NCBI GenBank assembly: GCA_002205965.3
Contig: NADL03000862.1
Location: 248,001 to 312,000, forward strand
Length of the DNA: 64,000 nucleotides
Direction: 5' to 3'
Origin: Kappaphycus alvarezii
Lineage: Eukaryota > Rhodophyta > Florideophyceae > Gigartinales > Solieriaceae
Below are positions 1-14,900 of the stretch, in pieces. Below the pieces are notes generated by a model. That model ran no database searches and was not told the origin of the DNA. It worked only from the letters and a program-made list of their open reading frames with translations. Within the stretch, counting starts at the first letter, position 1. Each line of letters begins with the position of its first letter. The translations under genes were made by a program, and so were the position numbers.

Positions 1-3000
1 GCTGTAGAAGCTCTCTTTCCCTGGTCCACGCAATTTTCCCTCCGAATTGATTATCCGCGAGGTTTCCCCCCCACTTTTTTCCCTTTTTCCCGCAAATGTG
101 CGATTTTTTGAAAGATGGCGTTGTATCCCTAGTCCAGATCTCAGTATTCGCTGGCCCTCAGAAAACTACTTCCGTTTCTATCGATGTTCGCTCAATCACT
201 AGTATCACGACAGAAATACCCTTAGAGGCTCGTTAAGCTCCGCTTGCGAACTATGCGCAAAAATACCTTGGCTTCGGCCGTCCTCTTTTCCGAACATTCG
301 TTCTTCTTTAACTGCTGCAGTCTTCTAGATTAACTTCCCTACTTTAGCATCTATGATCTTTATTATCTTTCGGACGTGCTTTTAGAATCTCTTGCGCCCT
401 TTTAAAATTTCCAAGGCTCGAACCTTAAGCCTAACAGGCGCTGAGCTACTTAATCTCATAGGGCTCAAAGAGAAAGCGAGTCCATCGGAAGCCCGGTAAT
501 TGCACAGTTACCGGTTTTTACCGTTGAAATTATTCATGAAGGCATTTTAGTTGTTCTCCATTTTAGAGCAGTTCCGGTGAATTACAATACACTTGGTTTC
601 CCGTATGTATGTTTGGGATAAGCCGTCTGTTCGACCGCCTACACAAAAAAAAACATGTATAAAGAGGAGGTAATGATTTTCAGGGGTATGTTATATGGAG
701 GCTACTATCAGATTCCTGGTTTAGAGAAAAAGGGATAACAAAGTAAACGATGTGTCACTTTGCTAAAGCTGAAACTTTACAGGGGTTTCTCGAACCAGGA
801 TCACCTTTCAGCAGACCACCCCTAGATCATAGAATAAGACATAATATGAACAGAAACTATCCACGGGCGGTCCTCAGGAGGAACCAGTAGTCACGGAGTC
901 CTATGGAGAACCAGCGGTCGTAAAGTTGATCGACATGAACCTCGAATATGAGTAATCGGTTCTGGTTAGGAGGTATCGTCGAGCTTCAGTCTTGTACAAA
1001 ACTATTTCGCACTCTACCACAGGATGGATTCATATAATCTCTTCATTTGGATTAGGTATCCTTCAAGCTCCTTTTCAGCCTTCCAGTAGAGCAGAAAACA
1101 CCTAGCCTTTTATTTTAACGTATAAATTGCTTAGAAAATGGAAGAAAACGCCCATGTGCATGATATTCGGTATGGGAAGCAGGATGTGAGAAGCTTGACT
1201 AGAGGGCGTGTACAAAGTTTCCGCTTACGATTTTATCAATACACAAATTTTGTAGAAAAATTGCATAAGGTACCTCAGAACTTTATGTCAGATCGGACCT
1301 TCTTGCTTCATCCCGGCAATATTGTACATTGAGGCCTGTAAAGGATATCTTGCTGGACATTATTGGCCTTCTTAGGTTTAGGTCCGACTTTAAAATTCCC
1401 TATTGCCTCGTATGGAGAAAAACTTACCTCTTAATCCCTTTTGGACGGCGATTTTCTCTGTTAACCATGCCATAGGTATCATAATGTAATCATATAACTG
1501 CTCTTATGTAGATGACTTTAACGGAGGTGGTCGTCGGCGTTGTCGTGTTGAGACTTTTGATCAAAATTTGATTTCGTCGGCGTAAGGTATCACACAACTG
1601 AGTTTCCATTCAAAGCCAAATCTATTCCTGGAGAAAATTGCTCCCATTATAATTCCCATTCCAATACCAAAAATTGAAGTGTACATTGGAGTCGCTTATG
1701 AATAATTCGCTGACGAAGTTCGGAAGCGCTGCATCACGTAGTTCAGCTTCAAGTTGGCAATTATGACACTAATGGCAGTTGCATTCGAAATCTGTTCCTC
1801 AAAAAGAATATATTTCCACCAATCTCAGGTGATAGATTCAATCGAACTCACAGTGAGGGGTGCCCTTTACTGTCGTGATCGAGTTGTCTGCAGAGGCATG
1901 ACAGCGGGACTGCACCATATTCAGGCCCTGTTGCAGGATATGTGGACCGCCAATGCAATTATCTAGCGTAATTCTAGCCAGTAAATATTTGGGAAAGTGA
2001 TAGGAGCTCCTCACTGTTGTGGATTTGAAGTCCGTGATGGCACCAAATCATTTCGTTATAACATTTTTATTTCCACGAAGCTTACTTGAAAGCATTAGCC
2101 CCATAAAATTGGATATAATTCCTGGATGAGCTACTTAGTGTGACGATACTATACCTATGCGCTTAAATTGGCCTCTTGGCGACTTGCTCGTCCGCAATGA
2201 TAAAAAACGGCCAAAATTAAATCGGAATTGAATGAAAGAAGTGGCGCAAGTTCTTCGCCCCACGGAATTCTTTTTGATTTTTAGAGGCAGTTCAACTACT
2301 TGCGCAATCTCCATAAGGTTGCCCCTAAGAAGGTAGAACGATTTTGCTCTTCCTTCTTTCAAGCATATAAACGCGAGAAGTCTTGTAACCGCAGATTATA
2401 ATAAATTAGAAGAGAACTGGATGTAATACATATCCAATTAGACGAATACCCGAAACCACATCGAAGAATTGGAAAATGACGCAAGTCGGAAGGAAAAAGA
2501 AAATTAAGGAATATAAATGGACTTAATGGTAGAACTCTAGTGTATGATATCCGTCAAGTAGCATATACACCATGCTGATGCTGCAAGGGGCCTGAGTTTG
2601 GCCGAGGAAAACCTTTGCTCTCTTTCGGCTCACCGAAGCTTGTGACTTGGCATTATACTTCAATGCTTTCATTTAATCCTTAACCTGTGGCTCCTTTTCT
2701 TTCTTATTCATCTGTAACTCCCGGTGCTACAGTAAGTAACAATGGTTCGGAAAAATCACACAGAAAAATTTAATTTTCAAAACCTCCCACATTTTTGGCC
2801 GACGAGAACTCTTTTGATTCTGAGCAATTGGTTTAAATGATTGTTTCCTTAGTCCTCTTCAATACTTATTTTAATTTCAAAAGATTTTAATGAGTTCCAC
2901 TCCCTAAAATACTGGGCCAACAATTCGAAAGGTAAATTTCAGAAGCTTTGGAAGTGATTATTATCCTTTGGTAAGTGAAAAAATGAATCACAGTATCTTT

Positions 3001-3654
3001 ATATTGCTGAAAAAGGATGATGTCAAACACATAATCATCACCCGGATTTTTTTCTGTAATTTAGCACTTTAACTCAATTTCAAAGCTGTACGTGAAACCA
3101 GAGTTTGAAACATTTGAGCGAAGTATTGAGAAAAATACGTCAGCATTTCACGAAGCCGAAGTAAGTCAATACAAACTTAACTTCTCGATGACTCCATTGT
3201 GGTCATGTTTCAGGATTCTCCCTTTGTTATGAAGTACTTTGTCCGACCCTTGCTAGTAGTGCACCAGTTTTACAGCACTCTATTCCATTTTATTCAAATA
3301 CAAGCAACCAATGTTTCGAATCAATGCTTTGGATAAGTATATCATTTTATCGAAGTGCCATTTGATAGCTCTTGAGTTTTTTTAAAGGTGGACGAAGGGC
3401 AACTGAACGATTTTTCAAATCATGGAGTGAAGCATATTTTAGATCTTGAATTTTTCCGTGCTCTGCTTGCAACAATTTGATACGAAGGGAAAGTTCAAGA
3501 ATGTTAGAATGAGTTTAAATTCGAAAGCAGTTACAAAAATCGGGCCATGGGCATGAAAACTTTATGAAAAATTAATTTAGTTGCATATTTTTCGTAGTCT
3601 GAACGGTGCTCGGTCAATACCTTAGTAACATGGGTGCCAAATTTAATTTAATGG

Positions 3655-3780
3655 AAAAATGTGGTTTGATTTAATATTTGAAAGGTATGGTCGGTTGTGG
3701 CCCGGAATATCCTACAAGGTGACCAGTAGTACCTCTTAATTTTCCCTAGGAAGTCTGCTCAAGGCCGCCTAGCAGATAAG
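3655..3780 (+). repeat. Dispersed repeat R1, copy 1
   Basis: This copy contains the core GGTCGGTTGTGGCCCGGAAT followed by GTGACCAGTAGTACCTCTTA, shared with the copies at 32552 and 34746. Similarity to the 32.5-kb copy continues about 50 bases further, through a CTGCTCAAGGCCGCC-like stretch. It may be a piece of an RT-element coding region rather than an independent transposon, because the 32.5-kb copy runs directly into an RT-element C-terminal reading frame. Confidence 0.75.
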
Positions 3781-6700
3781 CTGCAATTTCTAATTAATCA
3801 TTCCACTTGAAAACTATTTTGCGGTTCGTAAGAATTCTTGAACGCCTGGGCCTCTTGCATGTGTCTACACAAAGCCAGAAATAACTTAACCATAAAATTC
3901 TTTCCATGTTTAGTTAGGACAGTGACCTGTAGTCCAAATTTGAATGCTCAGTGATTTCAAAAAGAAAATTGTACCTGTTAGGCTGAATTGACATCCATTG
4001 GGGCCACTCGAGCTAGTTTTGAAAAAATATATGTTATGATCAGGAGAAACAATTTGCATAATGCTGTCTCTAGAAGAGTCCTACGCAATTCTATAGCATC
4101 TGAAAATGACTTTTTAGTGGCTAGGAAGAGATTCAAGTAGTTGGTCTTTTGACGCAAACTTATTCCATTCTTCACGCAATGGACACAGTTTGTAACCGTT
4201 TCAAAGCAACATACGCCATCTCTGGGCAGTAATATCTCAAGCGGAGGGATTTCAAAATCCTCATAAGGACTTTATATACTGGGAAAATCGTCATATGACA
4301 GCTTCAGCACACGAGCGTGCAATCCTTTTAGAAGAAATTTGCATTTTGACCCGTCAATTAGACTTCTACGCTTGAAAAACAGTTTCCTTGGAATAACTGT
4401 ATGCTTTTAGACGGTGCTTGTCCAAGCAAAAACGTTTTGACCAGTCAAGTTTAGGAACTAATACAACTGTTTAACACCGCTACGATTTGGAAGGCTCAAT
4501 GACTTCTGCGTCTCCATGTTTTCAAATTTCTTCGGCCAATATCTGTTGTCCACCTGAAACTTGGCGATATTGAATCGATCTTGTAGACCATATTTCTAAT
4601 TCCAAATCTATTTCATACTGCGTGGCCTAATTTCTCCCAAGTTTCCACTCGAAATAGTAATGTGTGTTCTTAGAAATTACAAGAACAGCCTATTTCAGCT
4701 CCTCAGCTCTCTGATAGAAATTAATCTCGGATTACCTGACACCTTAAAAGTTTTATGTGGACTCTATATCTAACTTTTCATCTTTCTTATCAAGAGAGTC
4801 TTTATAATCTCCTCGGTAGGGAGTTGTTCCAAGTAATTTCCCTTCTTACTCTCCCATTCTCTGCAGAAGTCTAATAATGGTGGTCAGATATAGCGGAGAG
4901 TACCCAGCAACTGTGTTGGCGGCTAATTGAACCTCATTCTGACCCCAGCTTGTCACCGTTGTGTTGAGATTTTGACATGTGTACATTCATGGCCCACTAA
5001 CAGCAGCTAAAACATCTGGAGCTTGTTTTTTCACCCTAGAGCAGTAAAGCTGCTTTCTTTAATTCAACTGGAGATATAACTGGTACATCCTTTACCTCCT
5101 CACCTCTAGGAAGACGTTATTGTATCTTTCTGAGGTTGAAAATACTGCTAGGTTCGACAAGGTACTAATCCTTATCTCTTTATTTCTGCCAGAATGCGGC
5201 AACATGCAGTATTATGATGGATTTCCTACGCCTGAGCACCTCACATAGTCGTATTCTTCTTCTTGCAACTATGAGCAGTAAATTAAAACACTGGGCTTTT
5301 TCTTGACTTATATAGATGGTGAATCGATACATGATAGGTGTGTTTCTCTAGCTGGTGGGTCCATCATTTGCACTGTTTTGTGAAGTCAAACTTGTCCTTT
5401 CTCTGAACATTGTGCCTAATTACCGAATTTTTCACTGTCAATTGAGCAAAAACACTTAGCCCTTTCACATTTTTATGATCAGTTGCTGCTCCGTGAAAGC
5501 ATCTGGAGGGACAGAAGCAAAATTCTGAATGTTATTAGCTTATTCGGGCTCTATATCTGCTTCTCGAGGGTACGTAAATGTCATGTTCGTATTGATTAGG
5601 TATTACCTCTTCCAGGCTATAACGTTTCAAGAAATATTCTACCACAACAGTGCGAAGGGGAGTAGTTGCGGTATCTCTACCCAAGACCTAGGACGTTTTA
5701 AGTAATTGTAGAACTAACGCCCCGACTTGGAAACATATAATTGTCTAGCATAAACTTCAAAGAAGGTGTTTGATACCCAACAGCTGCCCCTTCTGATATA
5801 CCAAGGGTCTTATAAGCATCTTCTTAATTTAGAGAAGACAGAAGATAAATGGAATGAAATACATCAAAGTTGGCCAGATGCGAAAATGAAGGCGGATACT
5901 TTGGTCAACCCTCTCCATTCAAGCAGTGTAGTAAAAACTCAGATTTTGCCGCAAAGTAGCCTAGCTATGTGCTCTGTATGTCGAAAAATGCTTGAAGGAT
6001 TCGTTTTATGTCTTAATTGGCACTAATTAAGGTTCGAAATGCCCCATCAAAATCTTCTTAAAAAACCAACCAGCCATCATGAAGAGCGTAATGAGAAAAT
6101 CTCGGTCAATTAATGCTCTATCAACAGCTGTTTGAGTCCCTGTGTTAAATATAGGTAGTTGAGAAGTCTTTGAATGCACTTGCTCTAAGGGTAGCTGTGC
6201 ATCCTTTCTTTCGGTATTTCTACAGCTATTGTGGTTATTTATGCCTCACTACCATTTCAAGAAAGCAACCCAGTGTTATTCTCTGTATTCGTATTATTCA
6301 ACTCCTACACTTCCAAAGGGAATCAAATTCAATGCTTGAATCAACAATGACTCTGTCATAATGCGAATCTTACACAGACTGAAACACTTCAGTAGGACGG
6401 AATCCGCTCAAAGTCTCGCATAAAGCAGCTTCATACGCCCTAAGCTCTCTTAATATAGCATCTAATACATACATCATAAACTGCAATGTTGCAAGCCCCT
6501 CTTCAGGGGGGAACAAAATATCACTTGAGGTAACCTCTTGAGATTGGGCTGTAAAATATGCAGATGAAATAGTTCTCGCGTGATGGACAGCCTACATCTC
6601 CGTAAGAAATATTGTAATTTCAGATATACTCAATGATTGTAGACTCACTGACATCGACGCAAAATAGGACGTTTTGGCGGTCGGAGGAGCTTTCTAAAAA

Positions 6701-8831
6701 CCCCCCATCTCTGCACAAATGCCAAAATTATCTCAGTTAGCGACTAATGGACAGGAGTCCCCACATCAGGTAACTTCACAATTTTGAAACCCGAAATTTT
6801 CGTAAGAAACCGTCTCGAAAAACATTTTCAGCAAATGTTTGGGATAAGGAGTTATAACACGTATACACAATAACTGAGGCCGCGTTACTACTGGAGCAGC
6901 CGAAAAAGAAATACAATAATTTTACAGAAAAGAATTATGTCAAAGTCAGGAGCTATATCTTGCTTAAAATTCACAATAGGCCGAAGACACCTCCTCACGG
7001 TCAGGAGACCATTGTAAAAATTGGAGGTTGGCCACTTCAGGGTCCTTACACGAAATACATACATCCCTTGTAAACCCAACAAGAGACATATTACCCTGTA
7101 GAAACAGATAAAGAAGGAAAGGAAACACTTCATAAACAAAAAAGGAAGGACAGTAAAACAAGGAATCGAGGGCGAGAAGGAGGCGGTGAGTGTAGCAAAA
7201 AGTGCTACGAAAGTCTCCAGGAAGTCTGTTATCAAAAGACCAAATTCAACGGGATAACTCGCCAATCTGAGGCGTTTATTGTGGGACGAAACTAAGGCTA
7301 CGGGTAAATAAAAGGCTATAGTTAAGCATAGTTGCTCGGAAAACTAATGTGAAATGATTTACAACTCGGTCTTTATTGAAGGTAAGTATGAGATTGTCAA
7401 AATTAGCGGCGCATCATCTAGCTCTTCGTTAGACATTGGCCACACAGATAGTCTGGGATGGTGGCGGTTACTGTCGATCAGTTAGGGATTGGCTGTCTGG
7501 GAGATCGCAACTGATATCAATTGTTAGCTAACCATAGTAGATAATATAGAGATATTCTTAACTTAAAAGTCATGTCCACATGAGCTATAAATGATTTTTT
7601 GGTCGATGGGTGGAGATCAATTACCACACGGCGCACAAAAAATGCGGGTTTCCTGTCCACGCAAGGTTTATGTATCATGTCGTTTGTGTTATTAGAAGCA
7701 CGTAAAACGGATAGAGAATGCGAACGGAGGCGTGAGCGGAGTACTAGATGCGAAATGAACGAACGAATCGGTAGCAGGTCTCTCTACCTACCTACACTTC
7801 TAAATTTCATCTAATCCCTAGACAAGAAAAATAGGAAAGTAGAAGATACGGTAGAACTATAGGTAGAGAAGTATGTATACTATCACTGTATCCATTAAAG
7901 CATCCTAATTTCGTCATTATCCGACACAGCCTCCTCTTCATGGAACTATTTGCGTCGGGCTCCAAAATATGCCCCCTTTCTTCATCGGTTTCATTAATAG
8001 GATAGAGATAGTAAAGTCAGATGTGTTCTTGAGTGACGCCCAAAGGTGTAGATGTGCACCGTTTATTCGAAGTGTCTATGGTGCGCTATGTATATCTTTA
8101 ATCCTTGAGTGCGTTTCATCGCCCCGTGCGGATGTGGCGCAGTAAATTTTCGCTGACTTGTGGGTTTGCTTCGAAATTCTGATAATGAATTCGTATGGTA
8201 TGCCTTATCGCATCCGTCATTGCTGTCTTTCAGGCCACGGAGATTGCGGATGTGCTAAAATATACGCTGATGCCCGGCGAAATGATCGAAGTAAGACACG
8301 TATACGTTGAGCTGCGGTAACATGATAGGGCGCTTACATTTATATGATTATATGGCTTATGAGAGTGTCTTCGACTTTGATTGTAGGTCATGAGGTTCGC
8401 TCTGCAGTTCAGTCGTAGTACAGTGTCTTTTTTCAATACCGAAGTCGTAGCTTTAAGAAATTTACCTAGACTTTTTTATCTTTTCCCTGGAAGCCTCTCG
8501 CGACTCTTGCGTAACGCAATTATTTTTCAATATTGTAAAACGCGAAGTAGATCGCGTTCACAAATTATGCCTGTCATTCCAACTTCATAGGAGACGTGTT
8601 TCACTTTGGAGTGTTCACCTCATAACATCCGCAGGGTATTTAATTTTGCGTACACGAGCTTAAAAGTGTACCATAGTATCCAATAGTGTATATAGTGTCC
8701 GTCGGTACAGCCTATTGCTTTCAGTATAGGGTGCACGTCCGTTCTAGATTATCTTCAGCTTTATGTTAGCTAGATTAGATTCAGGAGTAGATCAAACACT
8801 GTTGCCGATAGTGCACCACCGGGGAGAGCTT

Positions 8832-8847
8832 GGGTTGTATACAACCC
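8832..8847. repeat. Perfect 16-bp palindrome
   Basis: The sequence GGGTTGTATACAACCC is its own reverse complement. About one palindrome of this length is expected by chance in a window of this size, so no function is claimed. Confidence 0.5.
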
Positions 8848-10380
8848 CTGGCTTGTACAGGAAAATGTAAATTTAAGCCAAGTTCAAATCCGTAATCGCC
8901 GGTCTAGTTGAAGCTCGCCGGTTGCGTTCTGTGTTTTCAGTTGCAATCTATTTTCTCTTCCTTGCGTTCTCATTGGTACTTGAACTTCTCCTTCTTGACT
9001 ATCCGCTTCCTGGATCTACTACTAGTCCAGTAGTAATCCGTTATCCCCTTTATCCACATGTGGTTCCCAGGTGTAGTGAATTGCGATCCTTCTTCTAGTT
9101 GACTTCTGTCGAATAAAGCGTGCAGATTAGGCGTAGCTGACGCAAAAAGTGGCGATCTTGGCTCGAAATTCTTGGAAAAACCGGAAATACTGCGGTTTTC
9201 GCATATTAGGAGTAGGTATTCGGCGCCGTTGAGCTATCAAATGCCGGAAATTTATTGTGATCAAAATACCCCCGAGTTTGCTCCGATACAGGCCATATCG
9301 TTCAAACATTATAGCACCCCACATTTCCCCCTACGGGACAGGTTTTTTCCACGCGATTTATTTTCGAATAGCCGTGTGAAGGCTCAATTCTGGACTGAAG
9401 TGCATTTTTATGGTTTTCCTATGTTTTGAGTCTTATAAAACCGAGCTTCTTCCTCCATAGTTGACGGCTGCAGAGGCACTGGGATACTTCCATCTCCAAC
9501 TCTACCACTAATCTTTTCAGAGGGGTTCCTCCTCAGCTGAAGAGCAAGCTATTGGATCTGTTCGATATTTAGAGGGAAGGAAAGTTCCGGATGCCTCGCT
9601 GAGCAGCCCTGGCTTTACCGTGTGTTCTGTTTTCTTAACCTCTTTCACAAGTCTCCGTTCTTGAACTGCACTAAATTCGGTCTCCCAACTTAGAAGGGTT
9701 GCCATAGTTTTTTCCGCGAAGGTTTAAAAGTAGGGGAGATCGAGTCCAAAAGTATAATATAGAAAAAGAGCAAGGCTCAAGCCTGGAAATTGAGGTCTAT
9801 CCAGATGTCCTCCTCGAATGCAAAGGACAAGGTGCATGGATAAAATACACTAGTGATTCCATCAAGCTCGCTTAAACCCAAGCGGATCGGACGCAAGAAG
9901 TAGAGCCAGTTCATGCGGCTATTCTAGTGTGGCAGAGAGAGGAAATCCCGAGGATTTGGCAGTTCCGGCTCGAACTACCTCTCAAAGAAAACTTTTTAGA
10001 CATAACAACCATTTTGCCCAAAAATATCTAGGAGTTACCAATTTGACATTCTTACGCACCTCGAAGATGAGAAGGGCAAACATAGTTGGAGATGCACGGA
10101 AACGCGGTTTGGGAAGTGGTTGCGAAATTTAATTCCCGGCTCTAGAAGATGGAGGTAAATAATGAGGTTGATTCCGATCTGTTTCGAAGGATGCAAAAAG
10201 CTTTAGTCTCGACAACGAAAAAGTGTTAGAAGTTTAACCGGTGGCTGGAATGATTTCGATGAACGAATAGGCGACGTTGCTGCACGTCTTATACGCTTGG
10301 GGGCGGTGGACGAACCGGAAGCAGTTACCGTGCCCCGGGAGAAATCCGCCTATTACCCAAAGAAACAGAATTATAGATCG

Positions 10381-10420
10381 GATACATCTTCCAAGAGTAA
10401 ACCACCCAAACCTTCCCCCC
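10381..10420 (-). repeat. Dispersed repeat R1, partial copy (reverse)
   Basis: Read on the minus strand this is a G-rich run followed by GGTTTACTCTTGGAAGAT. It matches the beginning of the R1 copies at 34746 and 32552 (G-run, then TTTAATATTTGAAAGATA) with substitutions. Only the leading edge of the repeat is present. Confidence 0.5.
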
Positions 10421-11931
10421 GATTCATATAGGCGATGCAAGATCTAACCGTAATCATACCAACGATTTGATAGATGGCTTCTCATCGACAAGTTCATCTG
10501 ATAGCCGTAAATGGATTGGAAGGACCAACTCGTGATGAGGGGCCCAGATTGGCTGATTCTAGTAAGTCGAAAGGCCCGGAGGAAGACCGAGGCAGGTAGT
10601 GGAAGTATGACGGTGACTCCTTAAGCATCTTCTATACAGTCGAAGAGGAACCCGAAGAAATCGGATCACATAGAGGACCTAAATGTGTTAGAAGAGCTAA
10701 GTTCCACTGACTTTCTTCTCTCTCACATCCTGCTGCACAGGACATATCGCTTAGGGAACTATCATACTCGTCCCACGCCCGAAAGGAGATCTGATATCGA
10801 GCAGGCACGTCGAGATATCTAACTGAAGTTACAGAGAGAGATCACCGTCGTTTTCGTTGGAACGGCTGAAGTCCTCGCGCGCGGCTTCTCGTGAAGTTGG
10901 AGCAAACGTTTTACACTAAAGAAATGGATAAACTCCAAGCGACCTGTTTGCTACCGTAGTACCTCTCGTGGATTGAGTTGAATAAATTATAGCTTTTTCC
11001 CAGTCCAGAGGAACCTACCAAGGAAGAGCAAGTGTTTTGTGTAAAGTCGTTCAGAGACGACCGCTGATTTTCAGCACTGAACATGATGTGAGGGAAATCA
11101 TGCGCAACCTATGGTCTCTCTAGCATAAGCCTGGCAAAAAATAAGTAAAATAAGTGTATTTTTTATGTCCAGATCACGGGCGCAAGGTTTCAAGAATCGT
11201 TCTCAAATAGTTGCCGAGTTATTAATAGAAATATGTATATTTCAAATGACTCGCCCCCCTTTTCCTTATATTCGGGGCCTCTTAGGGAGATAGGCCAGTA
11301 AATATGATGAATAATTTTTATTTAATAGCTCTCAACAGAATTATTTCCTTGAATCTTTCTGATTCCGTGTCTTATGTTGTTATCATAACTAAGCGGTGAC
11401 TAGAAAACATACGTAATTAGCCCAAAATCATTTAAAAAAAGAAGTTGGGACGAAGCTTCAGTTAAGGGCTTCATGGTAAAGTGGAAAAATGCTCTCATAG
11501 TCATCATCTTAGATCTTTAGTCCTCGTTATTTTTCCTTTTACCATGTTCCAACAATTGTGCAACATAGAGCTCCTTTTTCGGTTGCATGTAATTTTATTT
11601 TGGCTATTTTGTGTATTGTTTCGTCCAATTGGTTCAAAATAGCTATATATTCATCAGAAACTGATGAAAGATCCATTTTCTGAGTCTTTTCTTGCCAAAC
11701 AGTATAATTTTGAAGTTGATATTATCTTACACTTCCACAAGAAATTTTGGAATTATTAAATCCACTCTTACCCAATAGATCCATGTGGAGATATTATTGA
11801 TCCCTAGAAAATATAATTCCGATATTTAAATGCGGAGCAAAAGAACGGAATATTCACGATATTTACCTACACTTGCGAATTGTAAGTTTTTGAGTCGATT
11901 TTAGCTGTCTGGAAAACCATGGGATAGATCT

Positions 11932-11970
11932 GATATATCTTTCAAGAGTAAAACCCCCAAACCTCTCCCC
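11932..11970 (-). repeat. Dispersed repeat R1, partial copy (reverse)
   Basis: The plus-strand text TCTTTCAAGAGTAAAACCCC, followed by a C-rich run, is the reverse complement of the leading edge of R1. It is nearly the same as the partial copies at 10381 and 22911. Confidence 0.55.
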
Positions 11971-14900
11971 TTGCGAATTAAAGTCCATGAATTTAAAAAT
12001 GTGCATTTTTCCATGCTTCCACAAAGATCAGGATAAGTTAAATATTTTGTGCTTAAGGTCAAAGTATGTCACTAGAAAAAGGTATCAAAACAGTAATGGG
12101 AATAACGAGGAATTTTTAATAACGAAAATCGGTGAAGAAGAATGAATTGTATATTGTAGAGACAATGCCTACAAATCATAAATATTACTTCTGTCTAAAA
12201 CTTAATGAAGAAAAAATTCTTAGTGTACATTTGATTTCAGAGGAAGCCAAAACACGAATTTTTCGGTTTTCCGGTGCAGTACTGATAAGTAATTAATATT
12301 TCGTTTGACCTTGATTGAATACCATCAAGTCCTTTTCTGGTGCTATCATAGCATTATTCGAGCCCCTCACTCATCAGTGGTCGCCAAGGAAAACCTCGGT
12401 GCATTCAATACCTTATTAGTTGCACCGACATTTGAGGCAATGCTAAATTCACAATTTACTCGAAATTACCTCTCCATCAAATCTCCTTGGTGCTTTTTAC
12501 GATTCATGAACCGCTTTTTACTGCGAGTAACAATGATCTCTCGAAGTATTGACCCGGCTCATTTAACTTCTACCCTTTTCAATCAGCATAATTTTTACTA
12601 TATTACCATAGAATGTGCCAACTGACGTAAAATGTACATACTAGAGACAAGATAGGTACTTCCGATCTTACAAACTCATGAAATCTTTACCATTTTCAAA
12701 TACTGTTGCGTTTTACTGGCGCGCTTGCGAGCAGCAACTTTCTTAACATTAGATAAAACTCGATCTCTGGAAAAGCGAGAGACTTCCGTACCAGAAAGGA
12801 CAGCAGGAAAACTTGAAAAAATTTGGGTTCATAGACTTTCAAGCTATTGCAAATCTAAATGAATAAAATTCATTGGACATTAAGTGAAATTTTCAGGATC
12901 AAGAGATAAAATACCCACGGTTATGTGTCAAAATAGTTCATTTTTTTGCAATCTGTGTCCGGAGGTCTATTTCAGCGTACGTAATCATCATAAAGCGGAC
13001 TCTCTTTCCTCTATTGATGGAGAAAGTACGCGATTCAGAAATTCTTCCGGCTGTACCGCTCTCTCTATGTAATAGAAGTAAACATTCTTTCGTAATCAGA
13101 TAACGCACTCGCACGTGAGCGATGCACCTTGTATTCTCCAACTGTTTGTGCTACCTGTGTACCCGCTCAACGCCGATACATCTGTTCCCTCTCAATCCTG
13201 TAATGCCGTTTTGGAGACTTACCCGAAGTTATACTCTAAATAAAAAAACCTAAGGCACAAATCTTGGGCCGAGTATTCGCTTTGGTCTATCAAATAATCA
13301 AACAGTATAGATAGGTAACTAAGGAAATAACAGTAACTGGACAAACAGTATAGATGGTTTATTTGCGACATTCTCTCGCTTTTCAATACAGAACTGAATA
13401 CGTACTAGAAGCTCGTCATTTGTTGGCTACTCTGCACTTTAATTATAATTTGAAATCAATTCTTCGTGGCTCAGCATGCTAGAAATACGATAAATCACCA
13501 CCATCTATTTTAAACCCAGATACTTTTAAGTTATCTCGTGGCTTCAACGGATTCCTTTTGGCCAAAATGGAACTAATTAACTCTGAGCATCTCAAAATCA
13601 CTCTAAAAAGTGACATGTGTCCCGAAATCTAGTCTAACTCCTACTATAAAGGAATGTCGCCGGGTAAATCCTCATTTATTCATCCAGCTGAAAAACCGGT
13701 AAACTAATTTTCATTGAACTGAGGCTGAAAGAATTGTTTTTGTAGGGATCCAACGGATGCTCCTCTGGAATTATTTAGTTGATGGCAGACACATAACATC
13801 CATTCTTGATCAGACAAGTCATTAACCCCCGACCACAGAACCACTCGGGATAGCTCTGATGTGCAGTCTTTAAGTAATGTGAGAATTTTTGTGAACGGAT
13901 CCATACCAATGCCGATATAGTCTGATAGTTCCATATTTATCATCGCTCCAATTTTTCTAACCACGGTCGACATCCTAGTTTGCATGCCATACGAAGGGAA
14001 CACACTTCATTGGTATTTCATTTATTTAAATCTTATTTTAGTGAATATTTTATGTCCAGAGACTAATTAATTATTTCTAAATATTGACAATTTTGCACCC
14101 CGAGAGTCACAACGACTGGGTTTTACCACAAAATATCAAAAAAGGTAATTTAGGAGATCAGTATTGAATTCCACCCTTCTTAGTATTCCTTAGCTTTATA
14201 CGACCATAGATTCTGTTACTGCACAATATTAAAGTTAAGAGGATTTGTTAATTCGTCACTGAAAGTGTTTTTCCTTCCTGGATTGAGCCACCTGCTGTAC
14301 TTGACTATCCTGTCAGGATCCTTAATACGCAGCACTCCATTCCCAGTGGGCAATGACGTCGGAGTGCAATTATAGGATATCAAATTTCTCTCCAGGCCAA
14401 CTGTATCTCCTGATAAAGTATTTAAAGCCGTCAAGCGGGGAAGTGAGCTGTCTTCTCGTTATTTATATGCACCGAAAATAGCTTGTATGACAGAAGTTGC
14501 CACGGTTGTTTGCGCATTTTTTGGTTTGATTCGCATGAATTCTACAATAACAGGTCAAACAATTCCGAGATATTATATTGGTTATCTGTAAAAGTTTTAA
14601 AATTCTATCTTGCAAAAGACGAGATCGAATACTATACATTTCAACACTTTGGGTCGTTTTTTACAACAAAAATTACGTTGCAACCACATTTGTACTTGAA
14701 TAAAATTCATTGAGTCCCAGATACATAAATGTCTCTTTAAAAATGTTCAGTTGAGAGGTAAAACCGCAAAAGGGAGATATGATTCTTACATATGTTCAAA
14801 ACTTGAAGACATCAATAATCTTCCATTTTGCTCAAAATTGATCAAATTTTCATTCCACATAATCTAGAGCAATTTAATAAAGTGTAGTTTAATAATAGAT

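Noticed and set aside
405..465. Antisense tRNA-like words (GGTTCGAGCC and TAGCTCAG on the minus strand)
   Set aside because: The two boxes are too close for a tRNA, the D loop and much of the anticodon arm would be missing, and no acceptor stem forms.
1400..1530. YVDDF-like codons on the plus strand, possibly an RT active site
   Set aside because: The neighbouring residues do not follow any RT block order in any frame, and a stop lies just before. Four matching residues alone are not enough.
13704..14003. 99-codon minus-strand frame with protein-like composition
   Set aside because: No family pattern recognised and no supporting signal. Length is within chance for this window.
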